Assembly: GCA_015499995.1 (NCBI GenBank) | Contig: JADNRV010000098.1 | Location: 62,001-126,000, forward strand | DNA length: 64,000 nucleotides | Reading direction: 5' to 3' | DNA from: Flammula alnicola | Taxonomy: Eukaryota; Basidiomycota; Agaricomycetes; Agaricales; Strophariaceae | Part shown: positions 22,177 to 33,215 of the stretch, one piece after another | Numbering within the stretch: position 1 is the stretch's first letter | Layout: each line of letters opens with the position of its first letter | Translations under genes and position numbers: made by a program | The notes under the pieces: model-generated | Databases searched by the model: none | Told to the model about the DNA's origin: nothing | Seen by the model: only the letters and a program-made list of their open reading frames with translations

Positions 22177-24556
22177 ATGACGAAAGAAAAGGGAGACAGC
22201 ACGACGCCCGAGTCGAATGGGAGCAGCAGTAGCAGTGAATCGGGCGACATCACGCCTCCGAGTCTTCCACCGACACCAGGGGAGAGGTCTGACAGGGAGG
22301 GCCTCCTGTTCACGCCAAAGCGCGCCATGGCGTCGTTTGAGAACCTAGTCGCGATGGCGAACCACCAGGAACGCCTGAAGGAGGCAAGGAAGATGGTGTG
22401 GAGGGATAAAGGACAGCCCGTCGTCGAGCTCGACACTTTCGAGGCGTGTTTGGCGCATGCTATGTCAGGGGGTTTTCGTGAGCCATCTGTCTCGTCTTTG
22501 TGGATTCTTTGGTGCTTATGATGTCTTTCCTTGCTAGGGTCGGCCACCCTCGCCTTCAATATTCGCGCGTCTATTAACCTGGTATTGGCCCTCATTCGAA
22601 TTCATCGCGTGCCGAGGTAAGTTTCTCTGGTCTCCCATCGACGTGTCTGACCTTGTGCACTAGAGATTACCGTATGTCTATGATACGGCACGCTGTTTTT
22701 GGTACCGATACGTGGAGGTTTGCAGCCATGCTCGGTATGTGCAGTGTCTGCGTTGACATACTACGGCTCTCTTTAAACTAACATTTGTACTAGGCACATT
22801 CACGTCCCTCTATAAATTCATTATCAACGCCCTACCTATTCTCATCCCAGCCATCAACCCCCGGCAAACACGAACTTCCCAGAACACATCTGCCCTCGAC
22901 GAAGAAGACGACAAGGTTGACCTCGAAGCCCAGCTCGGTACTGGGACCCCAATTGAGGTTCCATTAGAGAAGCGCAGAGCGCGCCTATCGCTATCAAAAC
23001 ATGCGCAGAGGATGCTCGTTCGTAAACAGACGCGAAGATGGCACGCGGCGCTTGCTGGAGCCGTGGCAGGTGGCCTCGCAATCATATGGGAGAAGAGGAA
23101 TAGACGGGGTGTTATTGCACAGCAGATGTTTGTGCGGTGCGTTTCTTTTCTGTCTGCTTTGATGTCCATGGACTCATTATTGGCTCTAGTGGGTTGCAAG
23201 GATCGTATAATGCATTTACAACAAAGAGAGGTCTGCACGTTCCCAATGGTGATGTCCTCGTGTTCTCGCTTGCGTGTGTGCTCGCTTCTTCGTGTCAATC
23301 AATGGCATTAAGCTAAAATCCACTTCAATATAGCTGTGGGCAAATTCTATATGGGTTCCTGCTGCGACCTGATACTTTACCGCGGTCGTATACCAGCTGG
23401 TACGTAGATGTATGCGCCATTCAGTTTTATTTTTATGATTCTAATTCACGTGTTATGCGCATAAATTAGGATTTCACAGGCGGCCAAGGTCCCTGTAGAG
23501 TGTGTCCGAATGAACCATGACCTCGTCCGGGAAGGCGTTTTTAATGTAAAAGACCTCGATCAACTGACTCATCGAGCTGTAGGTCTACGTTTCTTTTTCT
23601 CGTGTCACAATGTCATCTGAGGTGTGTTGACACAGGATATCACGAGCTTTAATAAAGCCGACCTCCTTTCTCTCCGCTCTCAATTCCTCCATCCTCTGGC
23701 GTCGGCGGCGGCGGACGGCCTACCAACGTACTTTCCTCGATACGCCCCATGCTCCGCCGTGCACCCCGCGCTGTCGTCCTGCTCATCTGTGCCCGTTGAC
23801 CGGTTCTTTGCCGTGTTCAAGTGGATGTTGCCCATCTATGGCGCGCTGCATTTTATCCCGGCTGTCTTGTTCAAGCGGAAGGCGTTTATGGAGGACCCAG
23901 CGAAGATGCTTTTCAAAGCTACCATTGGAAGCATGCGGAGTTCGGCGTTCTTGGGCGTTTTCGTCGTCATTTACCAGAGTGCGTCCAACTTTTTTTAATT
24001 TATTACTTACAAAAATTATTTTTTCGGATAAACGAAACTCATGTCCAACTCTCTCAAAAATCCAGCTATCTACTGCTATAAGCACAAGATCCACAAGATC
24101 CTGACGCTCCTGCGCACAGGGGTGACACCCACGACCTTGTTCACCTCGCCCCTGTCTAATATCCCTCAGTGGGTGATCGACCTCCTGATCTCCAAGTTCT
24201 CGTTCTGGCTTCCTGGGTTCGCGGCGGGTCTGGCGCTGTTCGTGGAGGAGAAGAGGCGGCGGGGCGAGTTGGCTATGTATGTGCTGCCGAAGGGGCTGGA
24301 GAGTATTTGGGTGATGGCCAGGGGCAAAGGGTGGGTGTTTAGGACGGGGAAGTGGGGTGAGACGCTGTTGACTGCGCTGGGGATGGCGATGGTTATGGTA
24401 TGTGTCGTTTTCTCTCTCTTTTTTTTTTGGCTCTTGAGATTCGATTGTTGATAATGATGTATTTTTTTATTTTTACAGAGCACGTATCAGAATGACCCAC
24501 AGCATCTGTCGGGGTTGGTTAGGAGGATATTGTATCAGTTTATTGGGCCGAATTAA
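22177..24556 (+). CDS. TMEM135-like integral membrane protein
   Basis: Ten exons: 22177-22477, 22538-22616, 22664-22734, 22794-23136, 23190-23273, 23334-23399, 23470-23578, 23636-23978, 24066-24397, 24479-24556; 1806 nt, 601 residues. The family signature is clear in the spliced product: GLQGSYNAFTTKRGL, VPNGDVLVFSLACGQILYGF, then LRPDTLPRSYTSWI. Further along come a long luminal or cytosolic loop with paired prolines and several hydrophobic helices (LPIYGALHFIPAVLF, FWLPGFAAGLALFVEE). TMEM135 proteins sit in peroxisomal or mitochondrial membranes and are linked to lipid handling and organelle dynamics in animals; the fungal role is unclear. All introns are 47-87 bp and keep phase. The N-terminal 100 residues are soluble and Ser-rich. 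Confidence 0.88.
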
Positions 24557-25126
24557 GGGGCCTTCCTCTTTTTTGGGGGGGTTTCTAAAAGTGTGTGACG
24601 AGGTAGATAATATAAGTTTACCGGGCGGTGCATGCAGTTCTATTTGTAGGGCTTGAAAACTAGCTGCTGCTGCTGTGGTAAGGCCGGGGGTTGTATTGTT
24701 ACTAATTAAATCGGGATGTAGTAGTAGTAGTAATATGCATGAGATCTAGATGGGTGTGAAATAACGTAGCGAAAACGTGGAGCTACGATGAGTTGAAATA
24801 TTAGATAAAAGAGAGTATTTGACTTTCGGAATGAAGTGTGAGATGAGTACATCGATGAGTGCCAAGCTGAAGTGAAAGACGAAGACGCAAAAGCTTGTTC
24901 GAAGGTGGAGAGTTGAACGTTGAAATTTGAAAGTCTGACTTTGAGCTGTATCATTGCTGGCATATGGCTTACCACTGCCATCGAGTGAAATCAAGCTCCT
25001 TTATTAGCAGACGTGAGAGGGCTCAGAATCCCAGCCATATGCATGAACTTGCCATGAAGATTTCAGGAGAGCGAAGTTGTAGCAACAATACGGCATGATT
25101 ATTTTTTTTTAAATGCAAAAAAGTCG
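24557..25126. other. Intergenic, no gene seen
   Basis: 3' flank of the TMEM135-like gene, with G-runs, a (TAG)n-like short repeat near 24720, and no supported open frame. Confidence 0.5.
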
Positions 25127-25215
25127 CGGCACAGGCGGCGATCGAACGCGAGCGTGGGGGTCCTACCCCACGCTTGCGTTCGGTAGACATTACACCGCCT
25201 GTGCCACGGCTTGGA
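25127..25215 (-). repeat. tRNA-like hairpin with Pol III A- and B-box motifs
   Basis: On the minus strand the segment contains TGGCACAGGCGG (A-box-like) and GCGTTCGATC (B-box-like) and ends in a T6 run. The whole block is a long imperfect hairpin: outer arms GGCACAGGCGG and CCGCCTGTGCC, inner arms around GCGTGGGG and CCCCACGC. The outer arms pair through the A-box, which a tRNA cannot do, so this is not a normal tRNA gene. A tRNA-derived SINE head or a foldback repeat fits better. Confidence 0.4.
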
Positions 25216-25438
25216 CGTCTAAACTTGCAGATTAATTGTATTTCTAACCTTGCTGATCGGACATGGATTGCTTCATCTAAGATTAGATTAGATGGCCCTC
25301 TTGGGCTTCCTATCATTGACCGCAACGCTCACAATCGTTGCCCTCTACTTCTGCTCTCCTTCTTGGTCTCTGTTGGGTTTCTGGAATTCTCTTCTTGACA
25401 GACTGCATACGTTGTAACGACAACCCAAGCTTATCAGG

Positions 25439-26460
25439 ATGGGCAAGAAACGCGCACAGTCACCACCACGATCAGCTGCAGCTGCGCCTGCCGAAGGCGA
25501 TGTTGCGTCGACCTCTCAGCAGCCTGTTGAGCCGCCGAAGGAGCCTACGCCTCCTGTGAAGGTTGTTTATTGTGCTGGTGAGCTTCTGTCTTTGTGGATT
25601 GGATTGGATGGCGTTGGCGGATGTGCAAGTTGGAGACGTCCCACTTCTCGAAAGCATCTACAGAGACGTTATCTGTCGTCCGATCTGGACTTGCTCTTTC
25701 CTCTACGTTGTTTCGAAGTTTTTCTTATTTTCGTTTTTCCATTGCTTCCATGGACATGAGAACTGAGCTTGAACGCTGAACTGCTTTTTTATTTTTCTCG
25801 AACTGATAGTATGCTCGTTCCCTCTCGAATACTGCGAATTCGGGTCGAGTCTTACGCGATGCAAGGAGTGGTTGAAGGAGGAGAGTCAGGAGCTGTACGA
25901 TAAGTACTATTCGGAAGGTGCGGTTTATGTCTGGCTCTTGCATGCTTCTGTTCTGACACTCCTTTTTTATCACCGTGTAGAGGCACTACAGGCTAAGATT
26001 GGTACACTGAGTCTGGAAGCACAGACTAAGCTGGAAAAAGATACAGCAAAGAAGGAGGCAAAGGCAGAAGCCAAGGCGGATGCTGCGTTGAAGAAGAAAC
26101 TCGCATCGCAGGTACGTGCTGAATTCTTCTCCCTCAACTTGACCATGTTAAACCTTGACGATGGTAAAACAGGTCACGATCCGACGGATCGAGCGCACGA
26201 AGCGCAAGCACGTCACCGCCATCTTCGGTCTTGAGGCGTTCTCGATCGACCTGAAAAAGGCGGCGAAGCAGCTCGCAGGGCGCTTTGCGACGGGGGCGTC
26301 GGTGACGAAGAACGCGCAGGGGCAGGACGAGATCGTCGTGCAGGGCGATGTGTCGGATGAGATCATGGAGATCCTCGAGAAGGGCGAGGGCGTGCTCAAG
26401 GGGGTCCCGATTGCGAATGTAGAGATCGTGGAGGATAAGAAGAAGAAGGCTGGCGAGTAA
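25439..26460 (+). CDS. TMA22: Density-regulated protein homologue (translation reinitiation/recycling factor)
   Basis: Four exons: 25439-25577, 25810-25917, 25981-26111, 26173-26460; 221 residues. The N-terminal third carries the DENR zinc-like motif (VYCAVCSFPLEYCEFG) with the first intron splitting the first Cys pair. A Lys/Ala-rich coiled linker follows, then a SUI1 domain at about residues 127-200 (VTIRRIERTKRKHVTAIFGL, then LAGRFATGASVTK). DENR/Tma22 works with MCT-1/Tma20 on the 40S subunit to release deacylated tRNA and allow recycling and reinitiation. The first intron (232 bp) is unusually long. Identification is firm: domain order, length and motifs all match. Confidence 0.93.
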
Positions 26461-26989
26461 TATGGAGGGGGGTAGATGGCGGACTCATCGGTTGAAAAAT
26501 GTAAGCTGCTTCCCTCCTCGATTTCTAAGGGTTGTTCCTCCTATGCTAACATTTTGGTTTCTGAGAATAGGAATTAGTCACATTACTTGTACATCTATCA
26601 CGGATCCAATTGAACCGTCTGAAAACTTCAAGTTAAGTATGGATCTGCTGCATCCTTTCCGTGGCAGTTCAAAGAAATCTACGAGTGCTTTAGCAACGCT
26701 TTTGCGGACTAAGAACGTGATCCTCTCGGCATGACTCTTTTTCTAACTGATGTCCCCAAGGTGTCACAAAATTATCACCTTATAGTGGATTTTCCATAAA
26801 GAAGATGTCTTTGAAGACAAGGACTATCTGGATATACATATGCATGGGCGACATATACCTGCATGGCGCACCGACGGCTCGCTTTCAAATGCTCGTTGAT
26901 TTAAGTCCTTAGATGGACAGAAGCAGTACAGCAATTTTACGACGAAAACTGCGAGACTCGAGACTGCCAATGCAAGGTCGGATTCCGGA
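26461..26989. other. Intergenic, no gene seen
   Basis: 3' flank of TMA22 up to the unrecognised gene remnant. No motif or repeat is seen. Confidence 0.5.
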
Positions 26990-28340
26990 AAACTACAGGA
27001 GCAACTTACTAACTACGTACACAATATGCTGCTCGCCACCGGACCTTTTGACTGTCGTAATCCCAAAAGCTCCCAGCATGATCGCAACTTCATCTTTAAG
27101 CCATGTCCAGCTCTTCTGGCACGGAATCATCCCATAGCCATCGTCTACAGTCAGGGTAAATGGTGGGGCACCATTGCCTGATTGGTCGCTCGAACGCCGT
27201 ACCAAACGCCATGGATCTTCGGAGTTGCTGGCTATCTGTAAAATTCGAGCGCTGCGAGAGATGACAATCATTAGGGCATGACTATCCGTGTGATGTCGTG
27301 AAGTTTACCCAGGTACATTGTAGTAGTCGTTTTGTTGGTCAGCAAGAATCTCCACCACCAAAGAGCCGTGAAGTCCGGGAATCTCAGCCTCTTTCATAGT
27401 CAAATAGACTGCTGGGGGTCCATATTTTGCCAATATTTTCGGAGAAGCATAACAACGCCATTCGCAGCGAATATTATAGAAGGATCCCTCTACCGCATAC
27501 TATCCCAGTTTAGAAATGGAGAGAAGTCCTTGAAGTAGATTGCGGCCAGATAAAACAAGAAATCACGCTTCTTCAAGCTGCCCATGTCCGTTGGAGAAAT
27601 TGCCCGGTTATCAAGTTCAAAGTTGAAAGATGGGCATTTTGGTCTTGCAGGGTCTTGCAAATCTATTGCAGCATACATAAACTTGAAGCCGATAAGATGT
27701 GGATGAGCTTGGAAGCATTCCACTACATCCCCTTCCTCTGGGCTTTGGGATCTGGCAATTCCGAATAGTGTTTTAAGGGTGAGTGTGACCTGCTCAGAAT
27801 ATTCTGAAAGGGAGCATATACTGGATGGTTACTATTTAATAGCGAGTTTTGGGATCTGACAAGAATGACTCTCTGTACGCGTCCGATGATAGGTTGCCTT
27901 CTGCCAAGAAGTACTTATCCACACAGTCACGCAACATGTACAGTCCACCCAAGCCTTGTGCCATAGAACTCCCTGCAACGGTGGATCTGGTCGCGCTCTG
28001 GAGTCTGGAGTAATGCGGTGCCAAGTACAGATAAAGACGAATGCGTTTTATCGCGTATCATTTCTGCGCTTGCCTCCGTAAGGAAACCAGTGACAAATAG
28101 AGAGGGCGAGGAAAGAGACTTCCCAGATGTCAAAAGGGTCTGAAGATATTACGAATGTTCGTGTAGAGGCGTGGCTTCATTACCTCGGTGAAGTGCATTT
28201 GAATAACCTGAATGAGAGTGTGGTGAGTTCCTGAAAACATTGATACATCGCAATGTGAATAAAGGGCTGATCTGAATGTTCCGCCGTAACCAATTGAAGC
28301 CCGTTAATGGAGTCATAGAAGACTGAATTATCGTTCGTTG
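26990..28340 (-). pseudogene. Unrecognised multi-exon gene or gene remnant
   Basis: Minus-strand stretches with coding character appear in the order expected of one spliced gene: near 28190-28335 (YDSINGLQLVTAEHSDQP, ELTTLSFRLF), near 27850-27990 (SMAQGLGGLYMLRDCVDKYF), near 27500-27790 (EEGDVVECFQAHPHLIGFKF, KKRDFLFYLAAIYF), near 27310-27460 (YGPPAVYLTMKEAEIPGL, VVEILADQQNDYYNVPG) and near 27000-27250 (PFTLTVDDGYGMIP, LKDEVAIMLGAFG). Donor-acceptor pairs separate some blocks. The N-terminus is not found and the junction near 28150 leads to a stop, so it may be decayed. I do not recognise the family. It lies next to the repeat nest at 28.7-30.4 kb. Confidence 0.35.
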
Positions 28341-28702
28341 CCGCATATATATGACAAGGAGACGGTTGGCATTCGAGCGCGTTCGCATTCCCGTACGTAA
28401 ATCATCCGGCTGTAATAATAGTGGCCACGAAAACGCAAGGATGGTGTCTGACATGTCGACCCCATCAGGAGACCAGAATCAGTGGAATTCAGCTCAAACC
28501 CCGTCGAATTCTCTGGTGTTCCACCATTTGTACACCCTCAAATTTCTGAGGAAAAATAGCATACCAAGTACAAGTGTTCCTGCACTCAATCCGTCAGAGA
28601 GCTGAGAAAACTAAGTGCCGGGGATGCGCGCTGAATGCGAGTACATGGTACATACTAGGCCTTGGTAAGGAAAAAATGGAGGATTACAGGAAGAGTGACG
28701 TG
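28341..28702. other. Intergenic, no gene seen
   Basis: Flank between the gene remnant and the repeat nest. Open frames are short and unsupported. Confidence 0.4.
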
Positions 28703-28847
28703 CTATTTTGAAATTCAGCGAGACTCACCAATGCAGTGCAAAGGGCGATAAACCTTTTTTTCAAAGAAAAATAAACGCGCAAGGGGCCAGGTCAGCTGTC
28801 AATCAAGGATACCAATTTAGGCTTGACATGGGGTACAGTTCTGCCAT
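28703..28847. repeat. Tandem repeat unit 1 (about 147 bp)
   Basis: Starts CTATTTTGAAATTCAGCGAG and runs through CAAGGGGCCAGGTCAGCTG to ACAGTTCTGCCAT. It is near-identical to 30114-30261. Removing the hAT-type element at 28848-30104 places the two units next to each other. Confidence 0.85.
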
Positions 28848-30104
28848 TAGTGTTGTCCCCGGAGCGAAGTGACTTCGAGGTGGACTTTGCTTCGGTTCGA
28901 AAATGCACCACTTCGGATCACTTCGTTGTCAACGAGTTGGTTCGAGGTCACCTCGACGAGCGTCGAGGTGACACGAAGTGTATCAAATCGGACACGTGAT
29001 GGCACCGCGCGTCCGCCTTTGCGTTCGACTTGACTTGCTCATAGAGCGCCAGCATCAATCGCATCCTCGTCTGTTGACTCTCCTGCGTCGTCGTCACCGT
29101 GTTGCAACAACCATGCAGCACCAACAGCGGCGGCATCGGCATCGGCATCAGCATCAGGAATCCAGCGTGAGTCGACAGCCTGAGGCGAGATGGAAATAAC
29201 CATGCAGCGGCTCATTTTTAGCGCAGAACCTACCCAGGCCCCGGGAAGCTCACTATGTTTGGTGTCCGCGAAAATGCCAAAATCCGGCCTCAAATCCGCA
29301 ATTTCTTGGGCCTCAAATCCGCAAATTCGGACAGAGGTTGTCACGTGAATTTCAAAAAAGGAAATATTTCGGTTTTTCAGCTCCTTTCACGTTCGTCTCG
29401 TTTTCTACACTCTCTAGCGACATGAATCGTGAGAAATAGGTTCACAACGAGCTACATAGTACAATGCCCAATTTTTTCGATCGCAATAATTGATTTTGAA
29501 ATTACAATTGCTAAAAGTGGGTACTGGCCGAGCATCCGCCCTCAAATCCGCAAAAAAGTGGACAGAACAACCAATTTCAAGCCCTCAAATCCGCAAAAAA
29601 TGGACACAGATTTGACGATTTTGAGCCCTCAAATCCGCAAAATCGCGGACACCAAATATAGGGAGCTTCCCAGGGCCTACCTACCCCACCTTTTCATCAA
29701 AGGGGCGTAATACAGCAAAGTTAACGCCATCATGTACAAAATCCCACCGACATGGGGTATCTTGTGTTCAAATATCTGAAAAAACTGTCGCCCATTGATT
29801 AGACTCATCAGAATCTCAAAAATGCAGAGTAATGGTTTTTATTTGACTGGTAAATAACTTCAACAAGCAATTTCTTGGGTTTATCATATCTAATCAATTT
29901 GGGTTGCGTGCCTGTCGAGGTGAGTTCAGATCAGGCCAGTTTGATTTCTTTCCCAGGTTGAGTTTTCTGATCATTTCATTCGTTGGAGCTTTGATGGCGG
30001 AGAACACCCACCTCGCGAAGTACCTCGAGGTGACACTTCGACCCAACTCGAAAATTCGAGTTGATTCGAAGTGTTCACTCCGCCTCGCTTCGGCGGCAAC
30101 ACTA
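28848..30104. mobile_element. Non-autonomous hAT-type element
   Basis: A 1257-bp element with ends TAGTGTTG and CAACACTA inside longer imperfect inverted repeats (about 70 percent over 26 bp), flanked by a perfect 8-bp duplication TCTGCCAT at 28840-28847 and 30105-30112. The TAGTG-type end and the 8-bp duplication are marks of the hAT superfamily. Both ends are rich in CTTCG and TCGAGGTGAC motifs. No transposase frame is present. It contains a second, nested MITE. Confidence 0.8.
29236..29678. mobile_element. Nested hAT-type MITE
   Basis: A 443-bp element inside the 1257-bp element. The inverted ends start AGGCCC(C/T)GGGAAGCTC and run 35 bp with three mismatches through TTTGGTGTCCGCG. A perfect 8-bp duplication ACCTACCC flanks it (29228-29235 and 29679-29686). 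Five direct copies of CCTCAAATCCGC lie inside, two near the left end and three near the right, typical of subterminal transposase-binding repeats. There is no coding capacity. Confidence 0.82.
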
Positions 30105-30113
30105 TCTGCCATA

Positions 30114-30310
30114 CTATTTTGAAATTCAGCGAGACTCACCAATGCAGTGCAAAGGGCGATAAGTAACCTTTTTCAAAGAAAAATAAACGCCCAAGGGGCC
30201 AGGTCAGCTGTCAATCAAGGATACCGATTTAGGTTTGACATGGGGGTACAGTTCTGCCATACTTATCGCCCTTTGCACTGCATTGGTGAGTCTCGCTGAA
30301 TTTCAAAATA
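30114..30310. repeat. Tandem repeat unit 2 with a near-perfect 49-bp inverted repeat
   Basis: Unit 2 (30114-30261) repeats 28703-28847. Its first 49 bases reappear as their reverse complement at 30262-30310, giving a foldback with a 98-bp loop. A third partial copy of the internal segment (CTTTTTCAAAGAAAAATAAA onward) follows at about 30310-30360. The near identity of the arms suggests recent origin. Confidence 0.85.
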
Positions 30311-30455
30311 CCTTTTTCAAAGAAAAATAAACGCCCAAGGGGCCAGAGCTGACAGTCAAGGGTACTGTTTTACGTTTGAGATGGATAAACATCTATTAAT
30401 AGACTGAGTTCGCATAGTATAAGTTCTTCCTCCACAAAAACTAAACTTATTACAC

Positions 30456-31593
30456 ATGGGAAGCCATTCTGATCAGTACAACCCTAGTTTCTCCACTCCT
30501 TCAATAACTTTGTACAACCACGAAATAGTTGACGAGAATCCACAAGTCACCGCTTACAATCCTGGGCTTCAGTCATCTTGGATGCAAGAACAAATTCGGT
30601 CTCTCCGTAGCGTCCAAAGGTTCTTTTATTTCTGTTGATTCATTAAACAACCTGGACTTATCTCCTACATACTCAGCGAGCTAGAACAGAAGATGAAGAA
30701 CCTGAATATCAGCCACACCATCTTCATCGTTTTATGGACGACTCTTACGCTAGGTCTTCTTCCCGTGTATTACGCCGAATATCGAGCAGAGACGACTGGC
30801 GCAGAAACAGTGTCACTACCGTCACCAGCCGACACCGAAGTCCGATCCTGGAAGGATGTTGCGAAAGACCTGATCAAAATCTGGGCACTGGTATGCAAGG
30901 GAGGTCTATTTCTCTGCCCGTAAGTGAATATTTTTTTTCGAGAAGTGCACCACTGAGACATACCTGGTTCTCAGATTGTCCCTTACCCTGCTTCAGATTC
31001 ATGGAGTTACCGAAAGCACTCTTGCGCGCACGTCGACAATTGCAGCTTGTGTCTGCGGCGGTAGCGCGTTTCTTCTGAGCGCCGTGTTCATTAGTATGAG
31101 ATCCAAGTTAAATCGTGGAAGAGTTGCCCACCTGTGGGTCGAGGTGTGCTGACTTTCCTGCTGACCCAATCCACCAGCAGAATTAACTGATCGCTTACTC
31201 TGTATTTTCCAGGCGTCGCCGAGCTTGTCTGCGCCTAAAGCAGTTATCTTCTGGACAACCTTAGTCTCCCCGATGTCGTACTTGATGTGGTTAGTGATAT
31301 ACTCGCACTTGTATTTTTATAAAAGACAATACTCACTATTCATCAGGTCAATGCTTTTTTGCATCTTGACACTCTTGGTCGTCGCCTGGAATAAATACAT
31401 CGGTGGAGGGATCACCCCTGATGCCGGAAATTCTGAAGGCGCCAAACCGGCCTTCATCATCAGTGGTGTATTCCTCACGACCTTGATAATCGGGTCCATC
31501 GTCCAAGTTCGGCGAGCCATTGCTCTTATTAGAGGTATTGCTGCCTGTGAAGCCACAGGCGCTGTTCGACATCCAGTGTCAGGAAACCCGTAG
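30456..31593 (+). CDS. Multi-pass membrane protein of unknown function
   Basis: Five exons: 30456-30619, 30677-30919, 30975-31143, 31213-31289, 31347-31593; 299 residues. The soluble N-terminus is followed by a short amphipathic coil, then hydrophobic segments TIFIVLWTTLTLGLLPVYY, ALVCKGGLFLCPLSLTLL, IAACVCGGSAFLLSAVFI, VIFWTTLVSPMSYLMW with MLFCILTLLVVAW, and AFIISGVFLTTLIIGSIV. That gives five or six membrane passes. The pattern matches small membrane proteins common in Agaricomycetes with no known role. The first donor (GTTCTT) is weak, but the frame across it is kept. It sits directly after the repeat nest, whose third repeat copy ends about 100 bp before the ATG. Confidence 0.7.
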
Positions 31594-32086
31594 ATATCCC
31601 ATTCGACTTCTGTTTTACAAATTCTGGATTTCGCGTTCCGTGGTTCGCTATCAGTTTCGCTATCGTTTTGCTTTTCAACATGCATATTTTCATATAGCCC
31701 TGTTCTGCCTTGATGTTACGCTTTCTCCGTTTTCTGGAGCCATTTATCTATCATAGTTTTTGTTTACTGCCAGCGGCACGGCAAAGATATTTACACACCA
31801 TTCGCATGTACGCAGAGTCGAGCTCGTCGGAGGCTCTCAGATCGCCAGAACATCGTTATCGAACACAAAGTTGCAACCTAGATATCGTCGAGCTGTAAAA
31901 TGCGGAAGTGGCCGAACAGGCTGAGAGGGAAGTGTATTTCGTACCGGCTTTTATTTAACCTAAATCATGCCTCAACGAACTTCTGATTGCAGGAACATAC
32001 TGAAGAGAGCTTGGACGGAGCAAATCTGGGCGGCCAATAGCGGCCAATTCTCGAGAACGAATTTTCTTTGTACATAACATTAGTCA
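31594..32086. other. Intergenic between the membrane protein and PAPS reductase
   Basis: Same-strand spacer holding the 3' end of the membrane-protein gene and the promoter of the PAPS reductase gene. No other feature is seen. Confidence 0.5.
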
Positions 32087-32093
32087 TCACGTG
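32087..32093. promoter_or_regulatory. TCACGTG site upstream of PAPS reductase
   Basis: TCACGTG 166 bp before the ATG of the PAPS reductase gene. In budding yeast the same heptamer is bound by Cbf1 with Met4 to activate MET16 and other sulfur genes. Site and position are seen; conserved regulation in this fungus is inferred. Confidence 0.5.
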
Positions 32094-32258
32094 GGCAATT
32101 CCTCAGATTGACACCATCGCTGCAGCGTCGGCCTTGTTGACAAACGGGAATGGCCTCAAATTTTCTTCTCGGAGAACTGCAAGTTCAACCTAAGCTATTA
32201 GAAGCTATTGCGCAATCGCTAACGACCACGTCGATCAAAATATTCAAATTGTTATCCA

Positions 32259-33215
32259 ATGGCCTCCACCTCTCAAGCCCCAGATTTCCCCAAACCCCTT
32301 CTACTGCCTCTAAGCGCGTCAGATCTTTCTAAAATCAACGTCTACCTCTCTCCGTTGACCCCTCAGGAAATCCTACAATGGGGCCTTGAATACCTCCCGA
32401 ACCTATACCAAACAACAGCGTTTGGCCTCACAGGACTCGTCGCGATCGATATGCTCTCGAAATTGACATCGTCTCCACCTCCGCTGATCTTCCTGGATAC
32501 GCTATACCACTTCCAAGAGACATACGAGCTAGTGGAGGAGGTCAAGAAGAAGTACGGTGTGCCGGTGCATGTATTCAAGCCTGCTGGGTGTGAGACGACA
32601 CAAGATTTTGAAGAGAAATATGGAGAGCGACACTGGGAGGTAGACGAGGCGAACTATGACTTTGTAGTAAAGGCTCGTCACTTTCCACTGTACCGACATT
32701 TCCATGAAATTGATTGCTGACTTTTCATCCGTGAAATTTAGGTCGAGCCTGCTCGAAGGGCATACGAAGAGTTCAATGTCCAATCTGTCATCACCGGACG
32801 ACGAGCGTCGCAAGGCGGTGCACGCGCCTCCCTCCAACCCCTCGAAATCGACAGCACAGGGCTGCTCAAGCTCAACCCCCTCTTCGCTTGGAACTTTGCG
32901 CTCGTAGAGTGGTACATCAAGGAGAACCACGTCCCGCGCAACAAACTCCTCGATCAGGGATACCGGAGTGTGGGCGACTGGCACAGCACGAGTAAAGTCG
33001 AGGAGGGCCAGGACGAGAGGGCGGGCAGGTGGGCAGGGAAGGAGAAGACGGAGTGTGGGCTCCATGAAGATTATTTCAAGATGAAGGCACAAGCGAAGAC
33101 GGAGGCACTTGCAGATTCAACTTCTAAAGGTTGGTCCACTTCTCGTTGTTTTATTTGGAATACGGTTGAGACTGATCTTATAGATAGAGGCGAACTAGTG
33201 AGCGCGGTGGCCTAA
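32259..33215 (+). CDS. MET16: Phosphoadenylyl-sulfate (PAPS) reductase
   Basis: Three exons: 32259-32666, 32742-33129, 33184-33215; 275 residues. It reduces PAPS to sulfite and adenosine 3',5'-bisphosphate using thioredoxin, a step of sulfate assimilation to cysteine and methionine. Visible marks are the nucleotide-binding PP-loop region (TTAFGLTGLVAIDML), LIFLDTLYHFQETYELVEEV, the substrate loop VITGRRASQGGAR, LFAWNFALVEWYIKENHVP, and the catalytic-cysteine motif TECGLHE near the C-terminus. The last exon encodes only ten residues. The short C-terminal tail after ECGLHE is typical of the fungal enzyme. Cytosolic. Identification is firm. Confidence 0.94.

Noticed and set aside
25127..25215. 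A normal tRNA gene
   Set aside because: A- and B-box motifs occur, but the arms pair through the A-box and no cloverleaf forms.
28703..30261. LTR retrotransposon with 147-bp LTRs
   Set aside because: The direct repeats flank an element with its own inverted ends and 8-bp duplications, and there is no primer-binding site, polypurine tract or gag-pol; tandem repeat plus hAT insertion explains everything.
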